A stretch of 64,000 bases of DNA from contig NZ_JACHJO010000008.1 in NCBI RefSeq assembly GCF_014203695.1, forward strand, positions 62,001 to 126,000. The letters are read 5' to 3'. The stretch comes from Nocardiopsis algeriensis. GTDB taxonomy: Bacteria > Actinomycetota > Actinomycetes > Streptosporangiales > Streptosporangiaceae. The translations under genes were made by a program, and so were the position numbers. The notes below the pieces were generated by a model. It searched no databases, was not told the DNA's origin, and saw only the letters and a program-made list of their open reading frames with translations. Positions 8,570 through 18,900 of the stretch are shown here, piece after piece (position 1 is the first letter of the stretch; each line of letters opens with the position of its first letter).

Positions 8570-9215
8570 GCGTTCCCTTTCTTGGATGTGTCTTATTTCC
8601 CGTGATCTTGTACCCAGCGCCAACCTCACCCCACCCTGCTGTCCTTCCGTATTCAGCGAAAGTGTCCGTAGGTACAAGATCAGGGGAAGAAAACCCACTG
8701 ACCAGAGGGGAAAGCCGAATTTCGGCCGAGGCGAAGAAGGCCCCGAACCGAACCAGCCAGGAGAAAACCCTGAGACCCTTGAGACCCCTGGGGTCTCGAC
8801 CCGATTGGAAAGTCGGCGCTCCCTTTCTCGGCTGTGTCTTATTTCCCGTGATCTTGTACCTAGCGCCAACCTCGCCCCGTTTTCCTGCCCTCCCGCATGC
8901 AGCGAAAGTGTCCGCAAGTACAAGATCACGGCAAGAAAACCCTCTGGCCAGAGGGGAAGGCCGAATTTTGGCCGAGGTGAGGAAGCCCCCGAACCGAACC
9001 AGCCAGGAGAAAACCCTGAGACCCTTGAGACCCCTGGGATCTCAACCCGACTGGGAAGTCGGCGCTTCCTTTCTCGACTGTGTCTTATTTCCCGTGATCT
9101 TGTATCTAGTGACAACTTCACCCTGCCTTGCCGCCCTCTCGCATTCAGTGAAAGTGGTCGTAGGTACAAGATCACGGGAGGAAAAGGCGCTGGCTGATGT
9201 GAGGAAGGCCGGGGG
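8570..9215. repeat. Tandem array of about 2.6 copies of a 246-bp unit with long inverted arms
   Basis: Each unit contains the left arm CCCGTGATCTTGTACC, starting at 8599, 8845 and 9091, so the period is exactly 246 bp. About 56 nt later comes the mirror arm (GGTACAAGATCACGGG type) at 8671, 8916 and 9163. Between arms the copies differ at many positions, but the arms are nearly invariant. A second palindrome, GAGACCCCTGGGGTCTC (8781-8797), recurs once with a change at 9027-9043. The third copy is truncated near 9180 by a deletion joining it to the Rpn-like fragment. Because 246 is a multiple of 3, long spurious frames stay open on both strands; I see no coding signal in them. Confidence 0.88.
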
Positions 9216-9374
9216 GCTGTGGCCCGTAGTGTGATCGGGGTTCTGGAGGCCCGCGGGTTCACCGTCTCCGGCCAGGTCCGCGCCCGTATCCGGTCCTGCA
9301 CCGATCTGGGTGTGCTGGAGGCCTGGGTGCCCAAGGCCGTCGCCGTCCAGGCTCCCGAGGACCTCTTCGACTGA
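9201..9374 (+). pseudogene. C-terminal fragment of an Rpn/YadD-like putative transposase (recombination-promoting nuclease)
   Basis: In one frame the DNA reads EEGRGAVARSVIGVLEARGF, then VSGQVRARI, CTDLGVLEAWVPKAV and a final EDLFD followed by TGA. This matches, from memory, the characteristic C-terminus of the large Rpn-type PD-(D/E)XK family in Streptomyces (LEARG, then C-D-L-L-W, then DLF). The nuclease domain and any start are missing; the fragment begins where the third 246-bp repeat breaks off. It is read as a relic left by rearrangement with the repeat array. Confidence 0.6.
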
Positions 9375-9476
9375 CCCAGCGTCCCGGCACAAGCCGGCCG
9401 GTCGTTGGTGATCCTGCTCCCGGTGGACGGGACCCCCGCCGAGGTCGCCCCTGGGAGCAAGATCGAGCGAGCAGAC

Positions 9477-9505
9477 GGCAGGCCGAGGAGACCTGTCGGC
9501 CTGCC
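9477..9505. terminator. Hairpin terminator before the convergent tetR gene
   Basis: GGCAGGCCGA (9477-9486) pairs perfectly with TCGGCCTGCC (9496-9505) around a 9-nt loop. It lies between the nuclease relic (+) and tetR (-). Confidence 0.65.
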
Positions 9506-9577
9506 GCTCGGCACAGAGGCGTCACGGCTGTCCGGGCATCCGCGGGCCCGGCCCCGGACCGCCGCCTCCCCGGAGGG

Positions 9578-10183
9578 TCAGCTCGTGACGCGGCGCAGTT
9601 CCTCTCGGCAGCGGCGATAGACCTCCGCGGGTTCGGCCTCACCGCCCGCGGCTGCGAGTTCGCCCCAGCGCTGCCAGCAGGTGCGCCACACGGCCACGGC
9701 CACCTCCGCGACCAGCAGCGCCGTCAGCGGATCGCGGTCCCCGAGCCGCTCGGTGAGGCGGGCGCGCAGGTGCGCCGTCAGCTCCTGCTCCTGGGAGGCG
9801 GCGAGTGCCTGGAGCTCGGGTTCGCGCGCCAGCAGCCGTGCGACGCGGCGGTGTTCCTCCAGCTCGGGGTCGTTCGCGCGCCCCAGTACCGCCTCGGCCG
9901 CCGTCTCGACGGCCCGCAGGGCTGCCGCAGGATCCTCACCCTCGAACTCCAGCTCGTCGATCACTCCGAACAGGCGGTGGTGGCCGGGCAGTCCCGCCTG
10001 CTCCTTGGCGGAGAAGTGCCGGAAGAAGGTGCGGGGTGAGACGCCTGCCCGCTCGGCGATCTGCTGGACGGTCGTCTCCCGGACACCCTGCTCCTCGAAG
10101 AGCTCGAGGGCTGCCCGGTGGATGTCCTGGCGTGTGCCGAGACGGCGGCGGGCACGCAGGTCGAGGGAGGCGTCGTCGTTCAT
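9578..10183 (-). CDS. TetR-family regulator of the adjacent efflux pump
   Basis: 201 aa. The N-terminal helix-turn-helix reads TTVQQIAERAGVSPRTFFRHF (about residues 37-57), after RRRLGTRQDIHRAALELFEEQ. The C-terminal ligand domain resembles the MftR/TetR_C_17-like group with Trp-rich helices (VAVWRTCWQRWGEL). AGGAAAT precedes the ATG. It is divergent from the DHA2-type MFS gene, with a perfect palindrome between them, the usual layout for a local drug-efflux repressor whose ligand is a pump substrate. Confidence 0.9.
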   Translation of the reverse strand: MNDDASLDLRARRRLGTRQDIHRAALELFEEQGVRETTVQQIAERAGVSPRTFFRHFSAKEQAGLPGHHRLFGVIDELEFEGEDPAAALRAVETAAEAVLGRANDPELEEHRRVARLLAREPELQALAASQEQELTAHLRARLTERLGDRDPLTALLVAEVAVAVWRTCWQRWGELAAAGGEAEPAEVYRRCREELRRVTS

Positions 10184-10244
10184 GGGTTATTTCCTAGCAC
10201 GAGGACCGAGAGTGACGATGGACACACCTCCTTGTGTCAGCTTA

Positions 10245-10257
10245 TGCCAAGTTGGCA
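10245..10257. promoter_or_regulatory. Candidate TetR operator between tetR and the MFS gene
   Basis: TGCCAAGTTGGCA is a perfect 6+1+6 palindrome near the middle of the 121-bp divergent gap. A weaker inverted pair, GACACA/TGTGTC, lies at 10221-10238. Position implies control of both promoters. Confidence 0.55.
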
Positions 10258-10304
10258 CAAAATGTCATTATGGAGGCTTGCCCAGCTCCGACAAGAAGGT
10301 GTCC

Positions 10305-11759
10305 ATGTCGATCGTCGACAACCGGGAGCAGCTCCCGACGAAGAAGAGGCCCGCGGGCCCCGACTCGGCCAGGGGCATCGCCCTGGTCATCGGTGCGCTG
10401 GCGGTCTCCGCGCTGATCATGATCCTCAACGAGACCGTGCTCAGCGTCGTGCTGCCCCAGCTCATGGGGGACTTCGGGGTCTCTGCGACCACCATCCAAT
10501 GGCTGACCACCGGTTTCATGCTGACCATGGCGGTGGTCATCCCGACGACCGGCTTCCTGCTGCAGAGGTTCACCCCGCGCACGCTCTTCACGGCCGCGCT
10601 ACTGCTGTTCATCGCGGGCACCGTGCTGGCGACGGTCGCACCGAGCTTCGCCGTGATGCTGCCGGCCCGTGTGATCCAGGCCTGCGGTACCGCGATCATC
10701 CTGCCCCTGCTGATGACCACCACCCTCACCTCCGTGCCGGTCGCCCACCGCGGCACGGTGATGGGCCTGAACTCCGTGGTGATCTCGGTGGCCCCGGCCG
10801 TCGGCCCCACCGTCTCCGGCGTCATCGCCGACTCCCTCGGCTGGCGCTGGGTGTTCGGTCTGATGCTGGTGGTGGCCGTGCTCGCGCTCGTGCTCGGCCT
10901 CTTCTGCATCCGCACCTCGGGGGAGACCCGCAAGGCACCGCTGGACGTCTTCTCCGTCCTGCTCTCCGTGATCGGCTTCGGCGGCCTGGTCCACGGTCTC
11001 TCCTCCATCAGCACCCTCCTGGAGGGCGACCGGATGCCCGTCCTGACCCTGGTGGCCGGCCTGGCCGCACTGGCGGTGTTCGTCGTGCGCCAGACCGGCC
11101 TGCAGAAGACGGGGAAGGCCCTGTTGGACCTGCGCCCGTTCGGCGTCCACAACTTCCGGGTCTCCCTGGTCGTCGTGTTCGTCTGCATGGCCACGATGCT
11201 GGGCACCGTCATGGTGCTGCCCCTCTACCTGCAGAACGGTCTGGGCGTCGGTGTCCTGACCACCGGACTGCTCCTGCTGCCGGGCGGCCTGGTCCAGGGC
11301 GTGCTGTCGCCGCTGTTCGGCCGCGTCTACGACGCGGTGGGCCCGCGCCCCCTCGTGATCCCCGGTGCGTTCCTGCTGGCCGGCGGCCAGTGGTGGCTGA
11401 GCATGCTGGACGGCGACACCGGCCTGGGCACCGTGGTGGCCATGCACGTGGTGTTCTGCATCGGCATGGCGATGCTGATGACCCCGCTGATGACCCTGTC
11501 CCTGAGCTCTCTGCCGCGCGACCTCTACGGCCACGGCAGCGCGATCGTGAACACCCTTCAACAGCTCGCGGGCGCCGCGGGTACCGCCGTGCTCATCGCG
11601 GCCATGTCCATCGGTGCGGCGGCCGCGGCCGGATCCGGTGCGGGTTCCGCGGCCGCCCAGGTGCTCGGCACGCAGGACGCGTTCGTCGTCGGCGGTGTCC
11701 TCGGCCTCGTTGCGGTGGTGTGCGCCCCGTTCGTCCGGCGGCTGAGGACCGGCGACTGA
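10305..11759 (+). CDS. DHA2-family MFS drug efflux transporter (EmrB/QacA type)
   Basis: 484 aa with about 14 hydrophobic segments. Family motifs include ILNETVLSVVLPQLMGDF in TM1, WLTTGFMLTMAVVIPTTGFL, the motif-A-like LLQRFTPRTLF loop and the motif-C-like GLNSVVISVAPAVGPTVSG. It acts as a proton-driven exporter at the cytoplasmic membrane; the substrate cannot be told. GAAGGT precedes the ATG MSIVDNREQLP. It is regulated, by layout, by the divergent TetR. A multidrug or endogenous-metabolite role is inference. Confidence 0.92.
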   Translation: MSIVDNREQLPTKKRPAGPDSARGIALVIGALAVSALIMILNETVLSVVLPQLMGDFGVSATTIQWLTTGFMLTMAVVIPTTGFLLQRFTPRTLFTAALLLFIAGTVLATVAPSFAVMLPARVIQACGTAIILPLLMTTTLTSVPVAHRGTVMGLNSVVISVAPAVGPTVSGVIADSLGWRWVFGLMLVVAVLALVLGLFCIRTSGETRKAPLDVFSVLLSVIGFGGLVHGLSSISTLLEGDRMPVLTLVAGLAALAVFVVRQTGLQKTGKALLDLRPFGVHNFRVSLVVVFVCMATMLGTVMVLPLYLQNGLGVGVLTTGLLLLPGGLVQGVLSPLFGRVYDAVGPRPLVIPGAFLLAGGQWWLSMLDGDTGLGTVVAMHVVFCIGMAMLMTPLMTLSLSSLPRDLYGHGSAIVNTLQQLAGAAGTAVLIAAMSIGAAAAAGSGAGSAAAQVLGTQDAFVVGGVLGLVAVVCAPFVRRLRTGD

Positions 11760-11946
11760 GAAACAGCGCCTGACTCCTCGGTGCCGCGGGGCCGACCGGG
11801 TCTTCCGGCCGGCCCATGGCGCCTTCTGCGGCTACCGGCGCGGTGTGCCGAGCGGACGTGCCTTCCCCGGACCCCGGCCCCTGGTGGCCGGGGTCCGGGC
11901 GCTGTAGCGTGAGGGCCTGTGTTCACCCCGGAGAAGGGATCGTGCC

Positions 11947-12408
11947 ATGCGGGAAGATGTCGGCCGGCGTGTGCGCGGCGCGGTTCGCGACCGGGGAGCC
12001 GGCAGGGGCAGGGCCGCTCCGGTCCCCGGACCGGGGAAGATCGCGATGGCCGCGGCCGAGGCGGTCTTCGGCGCCCCCGTGGTGTCGGGCGGTGCCACGG
12101 TCGTCCCCGTGGCGCGGATCAGCACGCTGACGACCAGGGGCAAGGGCTCCGGCCGCCTGTTCACGTCGCTCGGGGAGGGACGGTTCTCCGGAGGCCTCGT
12201 ACGGGCCAGGCCCGCCGGATTCCTCGTGATCGACGGTGAGGGCGCCCGCTACCGTCCCATCCGGCAGCCCGCCACCGCACTCGTGATCCCGCTAGCCGTG
12301 CTCGCGGCGTTCACCGCGACCCGCATCGTGGGGATCTCCCTGCGCGAGGCGCGCCGCCGTCGCAACCGGTGCGCCCCGACCGCCGCGGAACCGGAGCAGG
12401 AGGCCTGA
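11947..12408 (+). CDS. GerW/YtfJ-family sporulation-associated protein
   Basis: 153 aa. The core VFGAPVVSGGATVVPVARI, a glycine-rich centre, then ARPAGFLVIDGEGARYRPI has the GerW (YtfJ) family pattern, followed by a C-terminal hydrophobic helix (TALVIPLAVLAAFTATRI) and a basic tail that may anchor it. In Bacillus YtfJ is a spore protein; in actinomycetes the role is unknown. A good ribosome site (GGAGAAGGG) precedes the ATG and a TAGCGT -10-like box lies about 30 nt further up. It is convergent with nanE. Confidence 0.7.
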   Translation: MREDVGRRVRGAVRDRGAGRGRAAPVPGPGKIAMAAAEAVFGAPVVSGGATVVPVARISTLTTRGKGSGRLFTSLGEGRFSGGLVRARPAGFLVIDGEGARYRPIRQPATALVIPLAVLAAFTATRIVGISLREARRRRNRCAPTAAEPEQEA

Positions 12409-12443
12409 CCCCCCGCTCCGGTCCGTCACGTTCCCGGTAAGGG

Positions 12444-13130
12444 TCAGCGGCCCGGTCGGGCCGCGGCCACGAACCAGCCGGTCAACGTGGTGGGGTGGGT
12501 GATCGCCGTGCCGACGACCACCGAATGGGCGCCCCGGGACAGGGCCTCGGTGACCTGTTCGGGGCGGTGGATCCGCCCTTCGGCGACCACCGGCACGTCC
12601 AGGTCGCGGGCCAGCTGCTCCACCAGGTCGAGGTCGGGACCCTCGGTCTTGGGGGAGGAGGGCGTGTATCCCGACAGGGTCGTCCCCACGATGTCCGCGC
12701 CGGCATCCCGGGCGGCCAGGCCCTCGTCACGGGTGGACACGTCGGCCATGACCAGTTGGCCGGTCTCCTCGTGCACCGCTTTGATGATGTCGGCCGGCGT
12801 ACTGCCGTCGGGCCGGGGACGGCCGGTCGCGTCGATCGCCACGACGTCGGCGCCCGCGTAGGCCACGTCCAGCGCCGTGGCCAAGGTCGGGGTGATCACG
12901 ACACCCGAGGACCCCTTCTTGACCAGGCCGATCAGCGGCAGGTCGACCGAGGCCCGGATACGGGCGATGTCCTCCAGCCCCTGCGCGCGGATCCCCGCCG
13001 CACCCCCGTCCCGCGCCGCCATCGCGACGCGGGCCATCGTGTCCGGATCGCGCATGGGCTCGCCCGGGTAGGCCTGGCAGGACACCACCACACCGCCGCG
13101 CAGAGTCTCCAGCAGAGCGGTCCCTGTCAT
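12444..13130 (-). CDS. nanE: N-acetylmannosamine-6-phosphate 2-epimerase
   Basis: 228 aa, a TIM-barrel epimerase converting ManNAc-6-P to GlcNAc-6-P, the last dedicated step of sialic-acid degradation. Visible motifs are SCQAYPGEPMRDPDTMARVA at the N-terminus, GLVKKG with the catalytic Lys, DATGRPRPDG, ADVSTRDEG and GTTLSGYTP, all standard for NanE. The ATG overlaps the stop of nanK (ATGA). It is the last gene of the seven-gene operon that starts at satA. Confidence 0.95.
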   Translation of the reverse strand: MTGTALLETLRGGVVVSCQAYPGEPMRDPDTMARVAMAARDGGAAGIRAQGLEDIARIRASVDLPLIGLVKKGSSGVVITPTLATALDVAYAGADVVAIDATGRPRPDGSTPADIIKAVHEETGQLVMADVSTRDEGLAARDAGADIVGTTLSGYTPSSPKTEGPDLDLVEQLARDLDVPVVAEGRIHRPEQVTEALSRGAHSVVVGTAITHPTTLTGWFVAAARPGR

Positions 13131-14032
13131 CCGTGCTCCCTCCACACCATGTGTGCGGCGCCCAGAAGCGCCGCGTCCGACCCCAGCCCGCTGGGCACCA
13201 CCGGCAGCCCGCGCAGCGCCGGTACCAGCCCCAGCGCGGTCTCCTCCCGCAGGGCCTCCCACCAGAGCTCCCCCGCCTCGGCGACCCCGCCGCCGATCAC
13301 GACGACGTCCGGGTCGACGGTGTTGGCCAGTCCGGCCAGGGCCGATCCCAGGGCGCGGGCGCCCTCCGTCAGGACCGTGCGCGCGAGCGGGTCGTGCTCC
13401 GACGCCGCCACGACCTCCTGGAGTCGGGGGGCGGATCCGCCCCGTTCCCGGTACTCGTGGAGCAGTGCCGGTCCCGAGGCCACCGCCTCGACGTGTCCGT
13501 CCGCGCCGCAGGGGCAGCGGCGTCCGGCCGCGGCCGCCACGGGTACGTGCCCGACATGGCCGGCGGCCGACCGGGCGCCGTGGTGGATCCGTCCGTCCAG
13601 CAGCAGCGAGCCGCCCACACCCGTGCCGACCGCGACGAACAGGACCGTCGCGTGCCCGCGGGCCGCACCCAGCCAGTACTCGCCGAGCGCGTGGGCGTGC
13701 ACGTCGTTGGCGACGGTGACCGGCAGTCCCAGGGCCCGGGCCAGCCCGCCGCGCAGGTCGGTGCCGCCCCAGCCGGGCAGGGCGTCCGTGGCCGAACGCA
13801 CCAGCCCACTGGCGGGGTCGATCACCCCCGCGCTGCCGACGCCGACGCCGACGGCCTCGCGGTCTCCGAGGGACTCGCGCACGAGGTCGGCCGCGGTGGT
13901 GAGAACGGCCTCGGGGCCCCGCTCCGCAGGAGTGGGGGCGGAGCGGTACCCCGTGACCGTGCCGTCGGCCGCGACCGCCGCCGTCGCGATCTTCGTGCCG
14001 CCGATGTCGACGGCGGCCGCGACCGGGGTCAC
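13127..14032 (-). CDS. nanK: ROK-family N-acetylmannosamine kinase
   Basis: 301 aa, GTG start overlapping the lyase stop by 4 bp. The ROK motifs are the ATP loop DIGGTKIATA, GVGSAGVIDP, NDVHAHALGEYWLGAARG, VGTGVGG and the zinc site GHVGHVPV followed by CPCGADGHVEA. In the last, the usual third Cys is replaced by His, which still could bind zinc. Substrate choice (ManNAc rather than glucose or GlcNAc) rests on its place between nanA and nanE. It phosphorylates ManNAc in the cytosol. Confidence 0.9.
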   Translation of the reverse strand: MTPVAAAVDIGGTKIATAAVAADGTVTGYRSAPTPAERGPEAVLTTAADLVRESLGDREAVGVGVGSAGVIDPASGLVRSATDALPGWGGTDLRGGLARALGLPVTVANDVHAHALGEYWLGAARGHATVLFVAVGTGVGGSLLLDGRIHHGARSAAGHVGHVPVAAAAGRRCPCGADGHVEAVASGPALLHEYRERGGSAPRLQEVVAASEHDPLARTVLTEGARALGSALAGLANTVDPDVVVIGGGVAEAGELWWEALREETALGLVPALRGLPVVPSGLGSDAALLGAAHMVWREHG

Positions 14033-14958
14033 AGCAGACCGACCTCCTCCAGGACGGCGCGCACGCGACCCGTCTCCACCTCGGTGAAGGGGCGCATCGG
14101 CAGCGCCGGCGTGGCGTCGTCGATCACGCCGAGCAGGGCGAGCGCGCACTTGAACGCGCCCACGCCGGCGGTGGAGCCGCCCGCGGTGCCCGGCTCCACG
14201 GCGCGGACGATGCGGAACAGCCGGATGAGCCGCTCCTGCTCCTCCCGGGCCGCCGCCCAGTCACCCTTCTCGCAGGCCTGGAGCAGGCGCACGTAGCCGG
14301 CCGGGTCGACGTTGCCGAGCCCGGGCACGACCCCGTCGGCGCCCATGAGCATCATCGCGTCGACGACGGCCTCGTGCCCGGTCAGCACGGAGAACTCGGG
14401 GAGTTCCCGGGCCCCGATCACCAGGTCCCGGAAGCCGGGGTCGTCGCCGCTGGAGTCCTTGACCCCGGCGATCACGCCGTCGGCCGCGAGGGCGAGGAGC
14501 TGGTCGGCGTCCAGCTTGCTGTGCACCGACACGGGGACGTCGTAGGCCAGCAGCGGCAGCTCCGTGCGGGCCGCGATCTCCCGGAAGTGGCGGTCGATCT
14601 CCGAGGGGTGGGTCCGGGTGTAGAACGGCGCGGTGGCGACCAGGGCGTCGGCACCCCGCGCGGCGGCGGAGCGCGCCCGGTCCAGAGCGCGGTGGGTGGT
14701 GGTCTCGATGCAGCCGGCGAGAACGGGAACCCGTCCCGACACGGCTCCCACGATGACATCGAGGACGGTGTCGCGCTGGGCCTCGGTCAGGTAGGCGGAC
14801 TCGCCCGAGCTGCCGAGGGCGAAGATCCCGGTGACCCCCGCGTCGACGAGGAAGTCGACCAGGCGCTCCAGCGATGCGGTGTCGATCTCCCCGTTCGCGT
14901 CCATGGGGGTCACGATCGGCGGGACCACACCCGTGTACGCCGGTGTGCGCTGACTCAT
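14029..14958 (-). CDS. nanA: N-acetylneuraminate lyase (DapA/NAL superfamily)
   Basis: 309 aa of the dihydrodipicolinate synthase/NAL fold. Key residues seen are the GSSGESAYLT substrate loop (about 45-54), the catalytic Tyr in AYDVPVSVHS and the Schiff-base Lys in AGVKDSSGD (about 165). Sequence alone cannot separate NAL from related lyases. The neighbours NanK, NanE and a Sat-type importer make cleavage of N-acetylneuraminate to ManNAc and pyruvate the likely reaction. It overlaps both neighbours by 4 bp. Confidence 0.88.
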   Translation of the reverse strand: MSQRTPAYTGVVPPIVTPMDANGEIDTASLERLVDFLVDAGVTGIFALGSSGESAYLTEAQRDTVLDVIVGAVSGRVPVLAGCIETTTHRALDRARSAAARGADALVATAPFYTRTHPSEIDRHFREIAARTELPLLAYDVPVSVHSKLDADQLLALAADGVIAGVKDSSGDDPGFRDLVIGARELPEFSVLTGHEAVVDAMMLMGADGVVPGLGNVDPAGYVRLLQACEKGDWAAAREEQERLIRLFRIVRAVEPGTAGGSTAGVGAFKCALALLGVIDDATPALPMRPFTEVETGRVRAVLEEVGLL

Positions 14959-15931
14959 GCGGTGCTCCTCGTTGTGGTTTCGGGGTGGATGCAGTGCCAG
15001 GTGTGGCCGCCCTCGGACTCGCTCTCGGGATAGGCCTCGGCGCAGGCGTCGGTGGCCTTCCAGCAGCGGGTGCGGAACGGGCACCCGGAAGGGGGTGCGG
15101 TGGCGGAGGGGACGGGCCCCTGGAGAAGGATTCGCTCCGAGCGCTGGAGCAGGCTCGGCGTCGCGGAGAACAGGGCGCGGGTGTAGGGGTGCCGGGGCTC
15201 GGCCACGACCTGCTCGGCCGGGCCCTCCTCGACGATCCGCCCGAGGTACATCACCGCGATGCGGTCGGCGAGGTGGCGCACGGTCTGGATGTCGTGGGAC
15301 ACGAACACCATCCCGAGGCCCAGCCGGGCCCGCAGGTCGACGAGGAGGTTGAGCACCTGGGCCCGGACGGAGACGTCGAGTGCGCTCGTCGGCTCGTCCG
15401 CGACGATCACGTCCGGTTCCAGGGCCAGGGCCCGGGCCACGGCGACCCGCTGGCGCTGGCCGCCGGACAGCTGCGCCGGGACGGCCGCGCCCACGTGTCC
15501 GGGCAGGCCGACCAGGGAGATGAGCTCGTCGACGCGCGCCTCGCGTTCGGCACTCGTGCCGCGACGGTGCACGTCGAGCGGGTCGCGCAGGATCCGGCGC
15601 ACCGACATACGGGGGTTGAGGGCGGTGGAGGGGTCCTGGAAGACCACCCCCATCGCCGCGCCGAACTCCTTCCGCCGCCGGGCGGCGGGCATCGCCCAGA
15701 GGTCCTCACCCCGGAAGCGGACGGTGCCCGCGGTGGGCCGCTGGAGGCCGATGGCGGTCTTGGCCAGGGTCGACTTTCCGCAGCCGGACTCGCCGACGAT
15801 GCCCAGGACCTCGCCCCGGGAGACCCGGACACTGGCCTGGGTCAGGGCGTAGACCTTGTCGCGCTTCAGCAGACCTCCGGTGCGGGCGGTGTGCACGACG
15901 TGGACACCGTCGAGTTCCACGATCGGTTCGG

Positions 15932-15935
<4 letters not shown>
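14955..15935 (-). CDS. satD: Sialic-acid ABC transporter ATP-binding protein (SatD/OppF type)
   Basis: 326 aa peptide-transporter-family ATPase: Walker [11 protein letters not shown]-loop VFQDPSTALNPR, signature LSGGQRQR, Walker B VIVADEPTSALD and H-loop VSHD. The C-terminal oligopeptide-type extension with spaced Cys residues (SGCPFRTRCWKATDACAEAY) resembles the Fe-S-like motif of Opp/Dpp ATPases. The GTG start overlaps satC by 4 bp. It supplies the second ATPase to pair with the ATPase domain fused inside SatC. Confidence 0.9.
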
Positions 15936-17884
<1,949 letters not shown>

Positions 17885-17888
17885 GTGA

Positions 17889-18839
17889 TCACACCTCTCG
17901 GATCCGTGGGTTGACAACGACGTAGAGCAGGTCGATGACGAGGTTGACGACGAGCAGGGCGATGGCGACCGTCAGCACGGCACCCTGGACGAGGGCCACG
18001 TCGCCGTTGGTCACACCGATGAGCAGGAGCTGGCCCATACCGGGCAGGTTGAAGATGGTCTCGATGACCACGGCGCCGCCCATCGCGTATCCGAACCGCC
18101 AGCCCAGCACGGTCATCGGAGTGATCAGCGCGTTGCGGAGCGCGCCGCGCAGCACCAGCCAGCGGGGCAGGCCGTTGCCGGTCGCGGTGCGCACGTAGTC
18201 GCGGTCGAGCTCCTCGACCATCGAGGTGCGGACCAGCCGGGACAGCTGGGCGCCGATGGGGACGGCCACCGAGGCCGCGGGCAGGGTCAGCGCGACCAGC
18301 CACTTCCAGATCGAGTCCTCAGGTGGCACGTAGCCGCCGGTGGGGAAGAGCCCGAGACCGAGCGAGAACTGCTGGATGAGCAGGATCGCCAGCCAGAACG
18401 GGGGGAGCGCGATGCAGGCGATGGAGACGACCCGGGTGACCTGGTCGGGCCAGCGGTCCCGCCACAGGGCACCGGCCAGGCCCATGGCCAGGGCGAAGAC
18501 GATGGCACCGCCCATGCCCAGCAGGGTGAGCTGGAGGGTCAGCGGGAAGGCGTCCGCGATCCGCTCGGAGACCGGGGTGGCGGGGGGCGCGGTCATGCCC
18601 AGGTCTCCCTGGAGCAGCTGGCCCAGGAAGCGGACGTATTGCACCGGCAGGGGTTGGTCGAGTCCGTGCTCGGCGGCGTAGGCGGCCCGGGCTTCCGCGC
18701 TGGCGCCGACGCCCAGGGCGTTGTAGGCGGGGTCGTTCGGCGAGAACTGGAGAACGACGAAGACCAGCATGGAGACGCCCAGGAGCATCACCGGCAGGAC
18801 CAGCAACCTGCGCAGGGCGAGGCGCACGAAGACGCGCAT
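17889..18839 (-). CDS. satB: Sialic-acid ABC transporter permease (SatB/DppB type)
   Basis: 316 aa with six predicted membrane helices and the DppB signature at the N-terminus (MRVFVRLALRRLLVLPVMLL, then SPNDPAYNALG). The C-terminal EAA loop reads DYVRTATGNGLPRW, and it ends NPRIREV as DppB proteins do. AGGAGA precedes the ATG. It forms the translocation channel with the permease half of SatC. Confidence 0.9.
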   Translation of the reverse strand: MRVFVRLALRRLLVLPVMLLGVSMLVFVVLQFSPNDPAYNALGVGASAEARAAYAAEHGLDQPLPVQYVRFLGQLLQGDLGMTAPPATPVSERIADAFPLTLQLTLLGMGGAIVFALAMGLAGALWRDRWPDQVTRVVSIACIALPPFWLAILLIQQFSLGLGLFPTGGYVPPEDSIWKWLVALTLPAASVAVPIGAQLSRLVRTSMVEELDRDYVRTATGNGLPRWLVLRGALRNALITPMTVLGWRFGYAMGGAVVIETIFNLPGMGQLLLIGVTNGDVALVQGAVLTVAIALLVVNLVIDLLYVVVNPRIREV

Positions 18840-18865
18840 CGGTGGATTTCTCCTCAGGGAGGGGA

Positions 18866-18890
18866 GGGGCCGGCCGGAGGGGCCGGCCCC
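18866..18890 (-). terminator. Hairpin between satA and satB (partial terminator or mRNA stabiliser)
   Basis: GGGGCCGGCC (18866-18875) pairs perfectly with GGCCGGCCCC (18881-18890) over a 5-nt loop, 10 nt past the satA stop and before the satB ribosome site. Such elements often keep binding-protein mRNA in excess over permease mRNA. Confidence 0.6.
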
Positions 18891-18900
18891 TGCGCGGGAA

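Noticed and set aside
7925..9514. 529-residue minus-strand reading frame through the 246-bp array
   Set aside because: It stays open because the repeat period is a multiple of 3 and GC is high. It crosses two genes on the other strand and has no ribosome site or recognisable domain.
10184..10230. Upstream peptide VCPSSLSVLVLGNNP overlapping the tetR start by ATGA
   Set aside because: The SD-like AAGGAG abuts the GTG with no spacing, so translation is unlikely; the tetR gene has its own AGGAAAT site.
13500..13535. Missing third zinc Cys in NanK as evidence of inactivity
   Set aside because: ROK kinases tolerate His at this position, and the operon is otherwise intact.
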